Assembly (NCBI GenBank): GCA_024036415.1
Contig: JAMWET010001319.1
Location: forward strand, 26,001-90,000
Source of the DNA: Prochilodus magdalenae
Taxonomy: Eukaryota > Chordata > Actinopteri > Characiformes > Prochilodontidae
Length of the DNA: 64,000 nucleotides
Direction: 5' to 3'
Shown here: positions 11,830 through 24,081 of the stretch, piece by piece
Position numbering within the stretch: the stretch's first letter is position 1
How the letters are laid out: every line of letters begins with the position of its first letter
The notes under the pieces: model-generated
Seen by the model: only the letters and a program-made list of their open reading frames with translations
What the model was told of the DNA's origin: nothing
Databases searched by the model: none
Made by a program: the position numbers and the translations under genes

Positions 11830-13546
11830 AGCAGTTTTGAGAGCTGTTTGTGTGTAACTTCTTCTTGGTAATTCAGAACATCATAAGTTTGCAAGAACTG
11901 TCCAAATACCCCTAGATGACTAAACTTACAATATAGTACAGACATCTTGCAATACTTTGAGTTGAAATACAATGTGCTACATAAAGAGCTTACTCACATT
12001 TATCTTTGTTTTTGGGCCTGGATCAACCTCAGAACCCAAATATTTGGAAGCCTTTAAGAAAGTTTGACCTTTTTCCTTGAAGGATGGCCTTTCTGCGTGG
12101 ATCTAGAGGGGCGAATGTCCTTACTTTGCTATTTTGCCCTATAAAGCACAGCGAGAGGGAATGATTTATCATTAGCTGATTGGAAAATGCCACCGGTAGA
12201 CATTTAAAGAGCTGCATGGGGTTCCATAAAGAGATATATATAGCACCCTCTTATTTCCTCAGTGGAAACTTGGTCAGAATATGGCTCGTTTGCCAAGTTA
12301 AAGTGTGGGACCTTGGAAATTGTTGGTTAGGTCTAAGAGATGGAAATAGAATCTTTTCTTATTTTTTGGATAGAGCTGTAGAGCAGTCATTATGCGATCT
12401 CCCATACGTCCCTGCTTTTGGCACAAGAGAAAAGAGGAAGCTCCCCACGGAGGAAGCTCTGGTGTTGAGGGGGCTGGTGGACGATTGGCAGGCGGAATGT
12501 TAGCCTTCTTGCTGAATGTGACTAATGTATCATGGCCTGTGTCAAGCTGTGTTTAGGGTTTCGTCAGCCTGGGAATAGCGAGTCTCGTGGTTGTTCTTGG
12601 CCGTGCCATGGCTCGCGGCTCACGACTTGGGATTTTGATGGCTTGCAGCTTGCCAAAAGTGGCAAGAACTAGTGATGAAATGTTGCTTTTCTATTTATAT
12701 CACCTTTTTGATCCCAGTAAGGTAATGCACAACACAGTTTGAGGTTTGCGCTATGAACCACACAGGCCTACTTATATAAAAAATAAACATATAAGGTTCA
12801 CAGTTATACAATAAAACCCTTTTCCGAGGTGGTGCTGCATGGACAGGCTTATAAACGTACTACTGGCACAATCTCTGACTCACTAAAACCCCTTTCATCA
12901 CATGTAAGTTACAACATGGCTTATAAATACAGAGGGACTGGCTCATGCATGTTATGGTTGCTAGGAAACACCTCCCTTTTTCCACTTATAATTCCCTTCT
13001 TTTCTATTTTACTAAATGTCAGTGCTCCATGCCATTCTTTTGAATTCGGTCTAATTAAACCGATGCTTCAAAGGGGATTCGAACAATACGGTATTACGTT
13101 GCTCTTAAAGGGCAGAGACCAAAATAATTTCAGTAACGGGATTACAGCAGGCCTATCCCACTTAATCTTCACCCACAACTGCCTTGCATTTCATTTCACA
13201 TGGTTAACGTACATGCTCAAGGCATACCCACACACTGAAGCAACCTGGATGACATAAGGACGCTGTATATGTCCTCCTGGCCTCCGGGTGTGTTTTTGCC
13301 TATATTTTGTAACCATAGACACAGTAATGCGTCCAACGGGGATGCACAACAGCACCAAGTTCAGAGTCTCCTCCGTGGCTCCTGCGGCACACTGAACAGG
13401 TTTATTTTTGCCACAGAGAAACTGAGAGCTGGGTGAGGTGAGTGAGGCTCTGGAATTTTTTTGCAAGACAGGACATGACCCATACTGTATGAAACTAAGG
13501 AGACACACTAGATTACACACAGACACACCCCAAAGGTGTACGGAGT
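11830..13546. other. unique non-coding stretch
   Basis: Open frames of 107, 142 and 119 codons (12180-12503 +, 12829-13257 +, 13191-13550 -) have no recognisable domain, and the last two overlap antisense. They are probably chance. Confidence 0.45.
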
Positions 13547-13760
13547 ACATTTACGGCATTTAGCTGACGCGCTTATCCAGAGCGACTTACAAGGTTAATC
13601 ATATTACAGGTGGGCCAGTGTAGTGTTAGGAGTCTTGCCCAAGGACTCTTAATGGTGTAGCACAGCGTAGTCACCCAGACTGGGATTCGAACCCCAGTCT
13701 CCCACATGTGGTGGTGGCTCCCTGGCGGGCAATGGTGTTATCCGCTGAGCTACACCAACC
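13547..13760 (-). mobile_element. tRNA-derived SINE, copy 2 (best preserved)
   Basis: Read on the minus strand from 13760, it has an A box (TAGCTCAGCGG) and an intact B box (GGTTCGAATCC) in a tRNA-like head. The shared body (AGAGTCCTTGGGCAAGACTC) follows, then the tail TTGTAAGTCGCTCTGGATAA ending at 13547 with GCCGTAAATGT. It is the only copy here with canonical internal RNA polymerase III promoter boxes. Confidence 0.88.
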
Positions 13761-15052
13761 ATGTGGGAAGTTTATACAATAGTCCAAAACAATATATCAA
13801 CACAGTTATCTCCAAAAGTAACCAAGCAAAAATATGTTCATAAATATGTATTTATTTGAAAATTATTTAGACATTTAAATCAGGTAAATAAGTGCGAATA
13901 CATTATACAGTAGTTTGTCATTTTTGTCTTCTATCATAGAGTCAATCATGCAATTCTGATCTACTAACATGGTTTATATATTTAACAAACAGACAGTCCC
14001 GTGCTGGGAACTCAACTTAATTTGAGATTAATGTTTCCACTGGTGTTTCACAGGGCTCTGTTCTAGGGCCACTTTAGTTCTCACCATAGAGGCTACCTGT
14101 AGTTATCAGGGAACATGAGACACATTTTCATAACTATATTGACAATATGCCGTTTTACACTATACTGTATATTATATTGTGGTCTTGGGATACAGTAAGA
14201 AGACTTCTCTTCCCATCTCAGCAATTCTGCCTGAAAGACACAAAAGCAAAAGTGATAACGATATTTATCTATCTTGTGTAAAGTGTACAATTTGAACAAT
14301 AACAATTTTCCAAACATCTCGAGTCTTTGGCGTGGGCCTCATCCTGGGCCCAGGTCCTGGAGTTTTCGGACCATTGCCAGAAATGGAAGAATGGGCGGAG
14401 CCTACTCCCTGAACAACAGGACTGGGGCCAAACTGGTGATGGGGGCAGGAAGGAGGACATGAAATGTCGGCATCTGAAAGCAGAAAAACATGAGTGTAAG
14501 CTGTATCATTTTACAGACAGGTGGCACATTGTGAATAGCCAGAGTTAAGAATGAATGAGTGACATAGCATTGGAGACCTCCTGGCAGAACTTATGGTAAA
14601 GCTTTCATATCTCCCTGTGCTACTAAATAGGCACGGTAGTGCTGTAGGCAGTGACACTGCATTACCAGTACAGTATAGCACTAGCATCACCTCTATACAC
14701 AGTCAAGCATTTACAACTACTTACAGGTCTAAAGCCTCTCTTACTGCACCTCAAGCACCTCTCACAGTGCCCTGCACTCGCCACTCCGGATGACCATCAT
14801 GGACATTCAAGCCAGTCATGGGGTATTACACCATTCCATCTAAAAGTCAAGACTGATCGACAGGCTTATAAATTATGTCAAACATAATATGCCATATTTC
14901 TTCATGTTCTTTGTGTAACCTAATCAGAACAAAACGGGAGATACTAATATTCTCTCTCTCTCTCTTTTTTTCTTCTAAATTGCAGCAAAAATTTAATTTG
15001 GTAGGCGAGTTTGGTTCACACTTTCATGCCAGTTTCGAAGGCATGTAAATGT
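13761..15052. other. unique non-coding stretch
   Basis: No gene or transposon recognised. A short TC run lies at 14951-14964. Confidence 0.45.
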
Positions 15053-15057
15053 GTGTT
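15053..15057. other. target-site duplication, left
   Basis: GTGTT, repeated at 15616-15620, flanks the solo LTR. A 5-bp duplication is usual for Gypsy and retrovirus-type integrases. Confidence 0.85.
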
Positions 15058-15615
15058 TGTTAGACAAAAGACTTCGAGACCGACGTGTGCAGAACTAAAA
15101 ACCAGGAATGGTTTATTTAAAAAAACAGGCAATCTCAGCAAGCACCAGTACACAGCGAAAACAATGGGAGAAGCTGAATCAGAGTCAGGGACAGGCGGAG
15201 GCCAGAACCAGATAGAACAAGCAGCGAGGGCGAACAAGTTTAAAGGGGAAAACCGAAGGGGAAAACCAAAGTGAGAAAGTGGAGATACAAACCGTAGAGT
15301 CAGAGCACGAGCAAAAGGGATTAGGTGAAAGAGTAGTAGAGGAACGAAGGGAGTCGGAAACCAGAGTAAGCCCATACGCGGAAAGAACGCTCAGGATTGC
15401 TAACCTAGATTTGGCAAAGCTTCGCAAAGTGTGCGTGTTTGTGAGTGGCTTAAATACAGGAAGTAATTAGATACAGCTGAGGTTAAAACTCGGGCGATCT
15501 AGAGCGAATCACGGAGTCCGACCGGGGGCGCGTAGACATGACGTCATCGAGCGTGGCCCTCTGGGAAGTGGAGTCCTGAAGAGCGGAGAAGCCGGGGAGA
15601 CACCGAAGCGTGACA
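15058..15615 (-). mobile_element. solo LTR, copy B, with 5-bp target duplication
   Basis: A 558-bp unit whose minus strand begins TGTCACGCTTCGGTG and ends TCTTTTGTCTAACA, so it has TG...CA ends. It is bounded by GTGTT on both sides. Inside on the minus strand are GATGACGTCATG, a TATTTAAG promoter-like box and AATAAA about 60 bp before the end, in the order expected for a U3-R-U5 LTR. No gag or pol sequence adjoins it, so the internal part was probably lost by LTR-LTR recombination. Copy A at 8929 lies in opposite orientation. The open frames here are shadows of the LTR. Confidence 0.88.
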
Positions 15616-15620
15616 GTGTT
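15616..15620. other. target-site duplication, right
   Basis: GTGTT, the right partner of the duplication at 15053-15057. Confidence 0.85.
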
Positions 15621-17579
15621 TTAAAATGTAATTTTTTTAATTAACTTTCACTTTTTCTATCTGATTTTCTTCTCAGTTATCTATAGCTATTTCATTGTAC
15701 AGCACTGCATGCATAAAACCGTGTTTATAAATGAAGCCATTATTATAATTATAATAGTTTTAGTTATATAATCAGTGTTGTTTTTGTTGTTGTTCTTAAG
15801 ATTGACTCTAGCCTCTACTGACAGTGTAATCTTGGTGAAAATACATGGCTTAATTGATATCTAGAAAACCAACATACCGTATTATTAACTGAGCTGAAGA
15901 TAGAGTCTGTCTTCTTTGATTGCTAGCATTATTAGCGTTATTCATGTCTAGTTATACTCTGTTTATGACTTCAGTGCAGTACCTCGGACTGACATGTTTT
16001 GTTATAAAGTACAGTCTTTGTCCAAATAACTGTTTTCCATCATCACCGGACAGCAGCAGTGCTTCATATGCGTACTAGCATCCAAATGCGGGAACTGCTT
16101 GTGTAGACATGTCTAGAAAAGTGTTTATTCATATGCTGACAGCTTTCTGACCTGGACATCAGCAAAGACTGTACCTCCTAGGGAGAAAAACAACAGGCTA
16201 ATTGCTCCACAGTGGAACCAGTGAGGGTTTATGTATTTGTCCTCTGTGCTCACTTGACATCCTCATGCACAAGTTAGGAAAAGCAACATCTCAAAAGGGA
16301 CCTGATAACAATCGCTCTTCTGTCCCATCTCAGGTAAGTCGGGGGGAGTAGCATTAAAAACGAAATAAGACTATACGACTCGCATCAAAACGGAGAAACA
16401 AACTGGAAAGGTGATGTAACAGGTTCTCCACGGCACTCGAAATAGACCTTGCCAAATTTGGAGGATTTAGACTTCAAAGGCCATGGAGATGATCTCCTAA
16501 ATCTGTGTTGCTTTTCACCATCTGATTACATTTTGCACATGGATGAGATAATAAAAAACAAGCGTCACAGGCAATTATATTAATAACGAACAGACGTTCC
16601 CTGACGCTGAGGAAAGTCCTGCAGTTCATATTGAATTTAATACCATGAATATTGAGTTTCATGTTTTATGTAGCCACAAGGCTGAAATTAGCACCAAACC
16701 ACTGTCTGGAGCTAATGCCCACTGTGTCTGAGTTCATTGTTAATTGCACAGATGCGTAAAACTGAGAATATGACTAATTCTAAGTGTACTCTGTAAACGT
16801 GCCATCAGCCACCCTTCGGATGAGCGGGGGTGAGTCTCCAGTTTCTCAATTCGGGCTTTGCAGAGGCATGTCTTATATGGTCGGGTAATCATGGTAGTTG
16901 AATATGGTTATTATCTGGGGTTACTCTGACCTTCGTTTGTTCAACGAAGTAAGGGATGAAAAGGTGGAGTTTTGAGCCAAAATAAAAGCCAAACACTGTA
17001 AAGTTAAATGTAGTGGAAAAAGTAGGCCGCCAATTTATGCTTATGCAGATGTGTTCATTCAAGGGTATGGTTTCACTGAACACCGTAGTTATCTAGCTCA
17101 GTAGCTCTGTAACTGGTAGAACTTTTAGACTCCTGTCATTTTTATGTTTTCCAGCCAAACTGGCCCCATGTGGTCAAATTTTTAATACTTCTAAACTGAA
17201 ATACTACTATCATGAAGGCATTTTGTTCTCACAAAAGTACTACATGAATGGGATGATGCTTCATAGATGATGTATCGTGGCTATGCTTGGAGAAGCATCA
17301 TCAGTCATTTAACTTGGCTCCGTGGGTGTTTCAGGTCTTTCAACACCGGATCTTTCAATGGCGCTTACTAGGCCTCTGCTTTATAAGTGCCATTAGGTGT
17401 AAATGGTGCTTCATGGTGCTTCATTAAAGTGTGGCACTCTTTAGTTAAAGTCCATTTATGTCAAGCAACCTCAGGTTGATTAGACCCCGGCTCCAGTCCA
17501 GTAGCAGATCTGCACTCTTAATCCAAAGCCACCTAGTTGCTTTCTTCACAGCCACTTCATACAGTACATAGATATTTGG
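15621..17579. other. unique non-coding stretch
   Basis: No gene was established. CAG/GTAAGT at about 16331-16339 matches a strong splice-donor consensus at the end of a short open frame, but this alone does not support an exon. Confidence 0.4.
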
Positions 17580-17658
17580 AGTTTTATATATGTGAGAATA
17601 TATACATACTGTATATTGCCACATGTATGTATGAAAATATTCTCACATATATAAAACT
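17580..17658. repeat. 22-bp perfect inverted repeat in AT-rich DNA
   Basis: The arm at 17580-17601 (beginning AGTTTTATATATGTGAG) is exactly complemented at 17637-17658, with a 35-bp loop. The following AT-rich tract runs to about 17940 with many TATATA runs. It may be a small foldback element or the edge of AT-rich satellite-like DNA. Confidence 0.8.
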
Positions 17659-17940
17659 ATATATATTATCATAAATGCAAACACATATGGAGAATACATA
17701 AGATGTCTATTACATATAAAATGAAATATATTACAGTATATAAGTAAATATATATTATACTACCATACATACAATATAAGAAAAGCGTCAATTCCTTATG
17801 TATTATACAATATATTGTAATATATTTATCACTATATAAATATATGCAAAATATATGCACTTGTTTCCCATATATGACATTATATTATTTAATATATTGC
17901 ATTATATTTTCCAATACATTGCCATATATTATCGTTTCAT

Positions 17941-19600
17941 AAGGGGAAGCCGAGGCCTAGTCAACAATACCATGTACTGTATAAGTTCTACATAAAATTC
18001 TGATGGACTGAAACATATTTGATCATTTCCACGTTTAATTTATCAGGTGAAGGTTCAGCTTCTGCTCCTCTGCTGTCAGATTGTGCTAACCTGATCAGCA
18101 TGCACAGTGATCGCTTTTCATGGGGCAGGGACCTAGACTCTCCTGGAGTCTATCTTTGCACACGCCTGCGTAGGTGGTTTTGGACAAGGACTAATACCTA
18201 CGCAGTTAATTTGGTTTACAGCGGGCCCAAGTACTTTCTGACGTGCCTCTGCACAGGATAAGACAAAACCTCTGCTAACATGAGATGGATATAGCCTGGG
18301 GTTCTAGCCGAACTGTTTAGCTTGGTAGCTAAAAGATGTTGTAATCTTTGCTGGGTACGTGGGAACGTTTCAGCCTGGGAAAAGTAAGGCTGACAGATAC
18401 GGATGGGACTTAAACCACAGATATGCTCCGGAAAGAATTACGCCGCCACACCTCTGTACCAATGCCTAATTCTGCCCCAGAGAGACACCTCCAAAGATAG
18501 TACAACTTATGAGCGTATGCGAGTTACCTTATTGTTGACTCGGCTATTATTCACCAGGGTGTCTGTCTATGGGAAGAATATGTAGGATATGTGAGTGGGC
18601 GGGTTCAGCTGACGCAAGCTCATTTTGCCTTCTATTTCTGCAGGATACAAAGCCACAGGTCATACGGTCCCACTCTGATGCCCACGGCGTCGTCATACCT
18701 GTGTATTTGACTCAGCGCTGCCTATAAAGCCCTAATGCACTTTTTATATGGTAACAAACGCTCATCCAGCAGACTGGCTCCTATAGACAGGCATATCTGC
18801 CTGAGAGCTCAGATCCTGGGGTCAGATATCCCCACATCCTCAAATCTTCTCTTAATGCCATCATTTACCACAAGTCATAGTGATAAACCCTATCTGCGCT
18901 CATCGTCACCCAACTTCCTGTTAATCAGCTGCATCTTCCATTAGCCACTCAATGATGTCAATGGCGTTTTTGGATGCGACAGCAGCCACTTGTTTGATGG
19001 TAATAAACCGAGGGTCTCCAAGGGTACCTTTTGCAACAGTGGCTCACACGCACTCCTGCTGCCCCATTATGGAACTAATGATGCGCTGTGCTCTCTCCAA
19101 ACGTGTATACAAATACAAAGCCACCATCGCATGGCAACCGCCAGAGCCCAGGGCGCTGACAGACACCAGGGCTGGCTGTCTGGGTGAAGGGTTCGGTGTC
19201 CTTGGGTTTGGTGGGGAGGAACGACAGCATGTGGGACTCCTTTCTGGCTCACCCAGAAATACCTGCCCCACTTTACACACCTTCACATGCTCGGGAAGGC
19301 GGCTGGGGATGAGAACTAGACCTGACTCACTTCAGGCTCACCAGATTGAGCCGGTCAGACAGGGTTTGGTTCAGGAAGGTCTAACCCTGCTGCTGTCACA
19401 GTCTGTTCCTTCAATTAAGGGTGATGAAATTTGTCCCAGTACAGTTTCAATACATCTATAATAACAGTGTAGTTACATGGTAATAACAGCAGGATAGAAC
19501 AGGTGGTGTGTAATGACCTGCGTTGTTATGCACTTCAAGATCCTACAGTTACCAGTAGTTACATGGTTTTTACATGCGTTACTAATGTGTAACTCAAATC
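17941..19600. other. unique stretch, no repeat recognised
   Basis: This is among the least repetitive parts of the window. It holds a 169-codon plus-strand frame (18952-19461) and an antisense minus-strand frame. The minus-strand stretch 18921-19043 translates to a 40-residue stretch of protein-like composition (see findings). No gene can be named. Confidence 0.4.
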
Positions 19601-19807
19601 AAATCACTGTTATTATCAGATCACATTTTCACAGGTGTGAAGGTGAGTGAAAAACGTAAGTGTGTAGTCCCTTACAGTACTTAAATACAAAAATATACAT
19701 TTTTGTATTTTCAGATGTACAAATTTCCATATAGCACTATGGTAAGGCTGAGGTAGATGAAAGATGCAGGGTATATACAGGGCATGGGATATTAATGTGT
19801 ATATATA

Positions 19808-20341
19808 CAGGGGTTGGACAATGAAACTGAAACACCTGGTTTTAGACCACAATCATTTATTAGTATGGTGTAGGGCCTCCTTTTGCGGCCAGTACAGCGT
19901 CAGTTGGTCTTGGGAATGACATATACTGCGTCCTGCACAGTGGTCAGAGGGAGTTTAAGCCATTCTTCTTGCAGGATAGTGGCCAGGTCACTATGTGATG
20001 CTGGTGGAGGTTCGTCCTTCTTGGTGGTATGCTGACATTACCCTGGATACCGTGGCTCTTGATACATCACAAAGACTTGCTGTCTTGGTCACAGATGCGC
20101 CAGCAAGACGTGCACCAACAGTTTGTCCTCTTTTGAACTCTGGTATGTCACCCATAATGTTGTGTGCATTGCAGTATTTTGAGCAGAACTGTGCTCTTAC
20201 CTGCTAACTGAACCTTCACACTCTGCTCTTACTGGTGCAATGTGCAATTAATGAAGATTGGCCACCAGGCTGGTCCAATTTAGCCATGAGACCTCCCACA
20301 CTAAAATGACAGGTGTTTTCATTTTCATTGTCCAACCCCTG
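19808..20341 (-). mobile_element. non-autonomous Tc1-type element, copy 1
   Basis: A 534-bp unit flanked by TA on both sides. Its termini are inverted repeats of about 30 bp starting CAGGGGTTGGACAATGAAA; the right arm has one substitution and an extra A. It is collinear with 31289-31798 in reverse orientation and with the split copy at 46277-47333. It keeps only the N-terminal helix-turn-helix part of a transposase frame (19991-20155) and lacks the catalytic DDE region, so it would need a transposase in trans. It lies inside a LINE-like repeat, so it is younger than that repeat. Confidence 0.92.
19991..20155 (-). CDS. 54-aa helix-turn-helix remnant of Tc1 transposase
   Basis: An uninterrupted frame on the minus strand from ATG (20155-20153) to TAG (19993-19991). 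It begins MGDIPEFKRGQTVGARLAG and continues through ASVTKTASLCDVSRATVSRV to HQEGRTSTSIT. This is the first, paired-like helix-turn-helix of a Tc1 transposase, which in the full protein binds the terminal repeats. The second DNA-binding half and the DD34E catalytic domain are absent. The copy at 31452-31616 encodes the identical peptide; one codon differs silently by eye. Whether it is expressed is unknown. A DNA-binding-only fragment could compete with full-length transposase, but that is inference. Confidence 0.5.
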   Translation of the reverse strand: MGDIPEFKRGQTVGARLAGASVTKTASLCDVSRATVSRVMSAYHQEGRTSTSIT

Positions 20342-20645
20342 TATATACATAAACTACAGGTATGCAATATGAATGGCAGGTAACAGTAGGTCAGTCTATA
20401 TGTGCAAGTATAATATGCTAATGTAAAGAGCAGAGTGATGATTGTCCATGGAGACCATCGTTTAGATGATATAGGTGAGATGTGCTGAACCAGGTCCATT
20501 TACTGATGCCTCAGCACTACTGGCTGTTCAGTAGACTGACGACTCGGGGGAAGAACCTCTCTCGGAGACGGCTGGTTCTGGACGTTATGCTTCGGATCCT
20601 CCTCCCACTCGACAGCTGTGAGAAAAGACGGTGGCTTGGGTGGGT

Positions 20646-22666
20646 AGAACTACATAGTTATTAGAGACTCTGTATGACGTGGGAGCCACACGTGTAACCC
20701 AGTGGTTTGTACAGTATTTGAATGATCTAAGGCTCTAAAGATCTAAGGAAGGGTCTTGGTCTAAGGATTGGCCCTCTCAATCCTTGGTGATGCCACGGTC
20801 GTCTGTGGTCAGTAGTCCGAAAGGCCATAAGTGTTTTCCTCCGAGTAGGAAACTTATATAACTGGATTATCAGTTAACGTTCTTCTCACTGAGCCATCCT
20901 GGGACGTTGTGTTATGGGCAGATTGAAAAGATGCAGTGGCCTGGAGGTAGCATGTGCTTGCCCTCATCATCATCATCATATGACGGGGGGAATCTAGCTA
21001 GTGGAGGAAACCAGCCACAATTAAATCAGGGATGAATGAAACAAATAACTAGACCACAAGCATCATGACGTGGAACGGCGCCATTCGCTCTGGAAAGTCA
21101 TACTGTACGTATACAGGGCAGTAGGATGTGCGTTCAAGGTTCATGTAATGTCACAAAGGGAACAGTTTAATGCACACGCAGTGCTCACATGGTCTGCCTG
21201 CTGCTGTTTTTAGGCTAACCGAAAGGTCTCTGGCTGTGTTTCTAAGAATACCAGCCGTTCTCACATCTCCAGTTTTCCCCTGAATGCATTCTTAGGCTCA
21301 AACGCTGCATTGTGTGAGTGATATTTAAGGGCATATATAGACCGGAGAGTGTCCCACATCCCGACACTCATGCAGCACGTCCTCCCTGTGGTCAGAGTCT
21401 GTCTGTGTGTGGATGACCGCATTGCTGCTTTCATTGTGCTCAGACTCCGAAATAGATACATTGTGACAGGAAGTAGATGATCAGTGGCGGCATTTACCAC
21501 CACACAAATCATGTGAATGCCCTGGACCTCAGACGTTTGGGTGCTCCCTGTCAGCCGCAAACAATTTCCTGAGTTAAAGTGTCCCGTTTTAACACGCTTA
21601 AGACAGTACACCTAGCTACTTATCGGGACTCTCTGACTTGTCAAATGCTTGTACACCAGCAGGGCCATATCAATGCAGTTAAATGAATTTTTATTAATTT
21701 CTGTAGCTTGGAAAACACTATAGAAGCTTAGGGACTGAGATGGCTTTGGCAGGAACATAAAACAATGTGAAAAATATTCACATATAATTCAAAATATTAA
21801 TGTTAATATAGTTTTGCCATATATGAACATTTATTGAACATACTTTTAACTTAAATTGCAAAGAATTTTAAACACATGCATATAAATCCATTTTAGCTGA
21901 ATAGTATATCTTAAATATACCGTATGAAAATAGATTTATATTATGTATATGTACTATGTATTTATATTATGTATAGATTTTTATATTATGAACACATTCA
22001 TATTAATGCAGTACAGTTTTAGCTGAATAATCTTAAATATATTGTATGAAATTATATTTATATTATGTAAGTAAAATATGTTAGGTGAATTTATATATTG
22101 GCTTAGCACTGAAATAGGTTTGGGAATTTTAGTGATGTGGAATATGTCAGTTACATACTCTATTGACTCATAACACGCATATTCATATATATACTGACAT
22201 AATGGAATAACACCTATAATATTTTGGATATAAGAAAAAAAATTGGAATTTAATGTAAAGCAATTGTATGTATTATATTACATAATATTATATTATATGT
22301 ATTATATAATATGGTTTGTGTGTGTATATATATATATATTTGGCATGGACTGAACAAGTTCTGGATGTAGGCAATACCAATGTTCAACCTCTCTTGCATC
22401 AAAGAGCACAGTTCTGAGAAGAATGTCTGTAGCCGTGCATTGTTGTCTTTGCTGATAGATCTGTATGACCGTACACCTGCAAATTCCGCTACCTGGCACG
22501 CCCATTTTGCCAGTCATTAACATCTGCTTTGTGGCCCATTTTCCACTAGTCAAACATCAAACTAGTCATTCACTGCACTGTACCACCTTTCTCCCAGTCT
22601 ATTATTCAGAATCACACATTATTTGCCAAGTATGTTCACACATGTAAGGAATATGTTTGTTTGATA
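20646..22666. other. unique non-coding stretch
   Basis: AT-rich from about 21660. A degenerate direct repeat (TTTTAGCTGAATA ... CTTAAATATA ... TTTATATTATGTA) occurs at about 21870-21950 and 21987-22072. The 116-codon minus frame at 21261-21611 is unrecognised. Confidence 0.45.
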
Positions 22667-24081
22667 GAGGATGGAGCACCAGTCTGAGACAGTCAGTACT
22701 GAGGATGGAGCACCAGTCTGAGACAGTCAGTACTGAGGACGGAGCACCAGTCTGAGACAGTCAGTACAGAAGATGGAGCACCAGTCTGAGACGCTCAGAA
22801 CAGAGGACGGAGCACCAGTCTGAGAAGCTCAGAACAGAGGACGGAGCACCAGTCTGAGACACTCAGAACAGAGGACGGAGCACCAGTCTGAGGCAGTCAG
22901 TACAGAGGACGGAGCACCAGTCTGAGACACTCAGAACAGAGGACGGAGCACCAGTCTGAGACAGTCAATACGGAGGACGGAGCACCAGTCTGAGACAGTC
23001 AGAACAGAGGATGGAGCACCAGTCTGGGACAGTCAGTACAGAGGATGGAGCACCAGTCTGAGACAGTCAGAACAGAGGACGGAGCACCAGTCTGAGACGC
23101 TCAGAACAGAGGACGGAGCACCAGTCTGAGACAGTCAATACGGAGGACGGAGCACCAGTCTGAGACAGTCAGAACAGAGGACGGAGCACCAGTCTGGGAC
23201 AGTCAGTACAGAGGATGGAGCACCAGTCTGAGACGCTCAGAACAGAGGACGGAGCACTACTCTGAGACAGTCAGTACAGAGGACGGAGCACCAGTCTGGG
23301 ACAGTCAGTACAGAGGATGGAGCACCAGTCTGAGTCAGTCAGAACAGAGGACGGAGCACCAGTCTGAGACGCTCAGAACAGAGGACGGAGCACTACTCTG
23401 AGACAGTCAGTACAGAGGACGGAGCACCAGTCTGGGACAGTCAGTACAGAGGATGGAGCACCAGTCTGAGTCAGTCAGAACAGAGGATGGAGCACCAGTC
23501 TGAGACACTCAGAACAGAGGATGGAGCACCAGTCTGAGGCAGTCAGTACAGAGGACGGAGCACCAGTCTGAGACACTCAGAACAGAGGACGGAGCACCAG
23601 TCTGAGACAGTCAATACGGAGGACGGAGCACCAGTCTGAGACAGTCAGAACAGAGGACGGAGCACCAGTCTGGGACAGTCAGTACAGAGGATGGAGCACC
23701 AGTCTGAGACAGTCAGAACAGAGGACGGAGCACCAGTCTGAGACGCTCAGAACAGAGGACGGAGCACTACTCTGAGACAGTCAGTACAGAGGACGGAGCA
23801 CCAGTCTGGGACAGTCAGTACAGAGGATGGAGCACCAGTCTGAGACAGTCAGTACTGAGGATGGAGCACCAGTCTGAGTCAGTCAGTACAGAGGACGGAG
23901 CACCAGTATGAGACAGTCAGTACAGAGGACGGAGCACCAGTATGAGATGCTCAGTAAAGAGGACGGAGCACCAGTCTGAGACAGTCAGTACAGAGGATGG
24001 AGCACCAGTCTGAGACAGTCAGTACAGAGGATGGAGCACCAGTCTGAGATGCTCAGAACAGAGGATGGAACACCAGTCTGA
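22667..24081. repeat. 34-bp minisatellite, 41 full units
   Basis: The unit is GAGGACGGAGCACCAGTCTG followed by AGACAGTCAGTACA, with variants GAGGAT, GACGCTCAGAACA, GGGACAGTC and CACTACTCTG. Unit starts fall exactly 34 bp apart from 22667 to 24061 (1,394 bp = 41 x 34), so there is no net length change. A partial 42nd unit runs into LINE sequence. The CACTACTCTG variant recurs at spacings of 136 and 374 bp (4 and 11 units), which shows blockwise amplification. Confidence 0.95.

Larger units (their letters stand above)
19640..20645. mobile_element. LINE-like dispersed repeat, split by a MITE
   Basis: The part after the MITE (20344-20645) contains GGCTGTTCAGTAGACTGACG, GGGGGAAGAACCTCTCTC, GGCTGGTTCTGGACGTTATG and CGGTGGCTTGGGTGGGTAG. 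I recognise this as text common in fish LINE-associated repeats. The left flank (from about 19640) probably belongs to the same unit. No reading frame is kept. The Tc1-type element at 19808-20341 inserted into it later. Confidence 0.45.

Noticed and set aside
13547..13760. A genuine tRNA gene
   Set aside because: A and B boxes are present, but the head does not fold as a complete tRNA by inspection and continues into a SINE body and LINE-like tail.
18952..19461. 169-codon plus-strand frame
   Set aside because: Unrecognised and overlapped by open antisense frames; the minus strand over part of it looks more protein-like.
19995..20207. 70-codon plus-strand frame (and its twin at 31400-31612 minus)
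   Set aside because: Antisense to the Tc1 helix-turn-helix coding sequence in both copies.
22667..24081. CRISPR-like array
   Set aside because: The repeats are contiguous 34-bp units with no unique spacers, in a vertebrate-type context.
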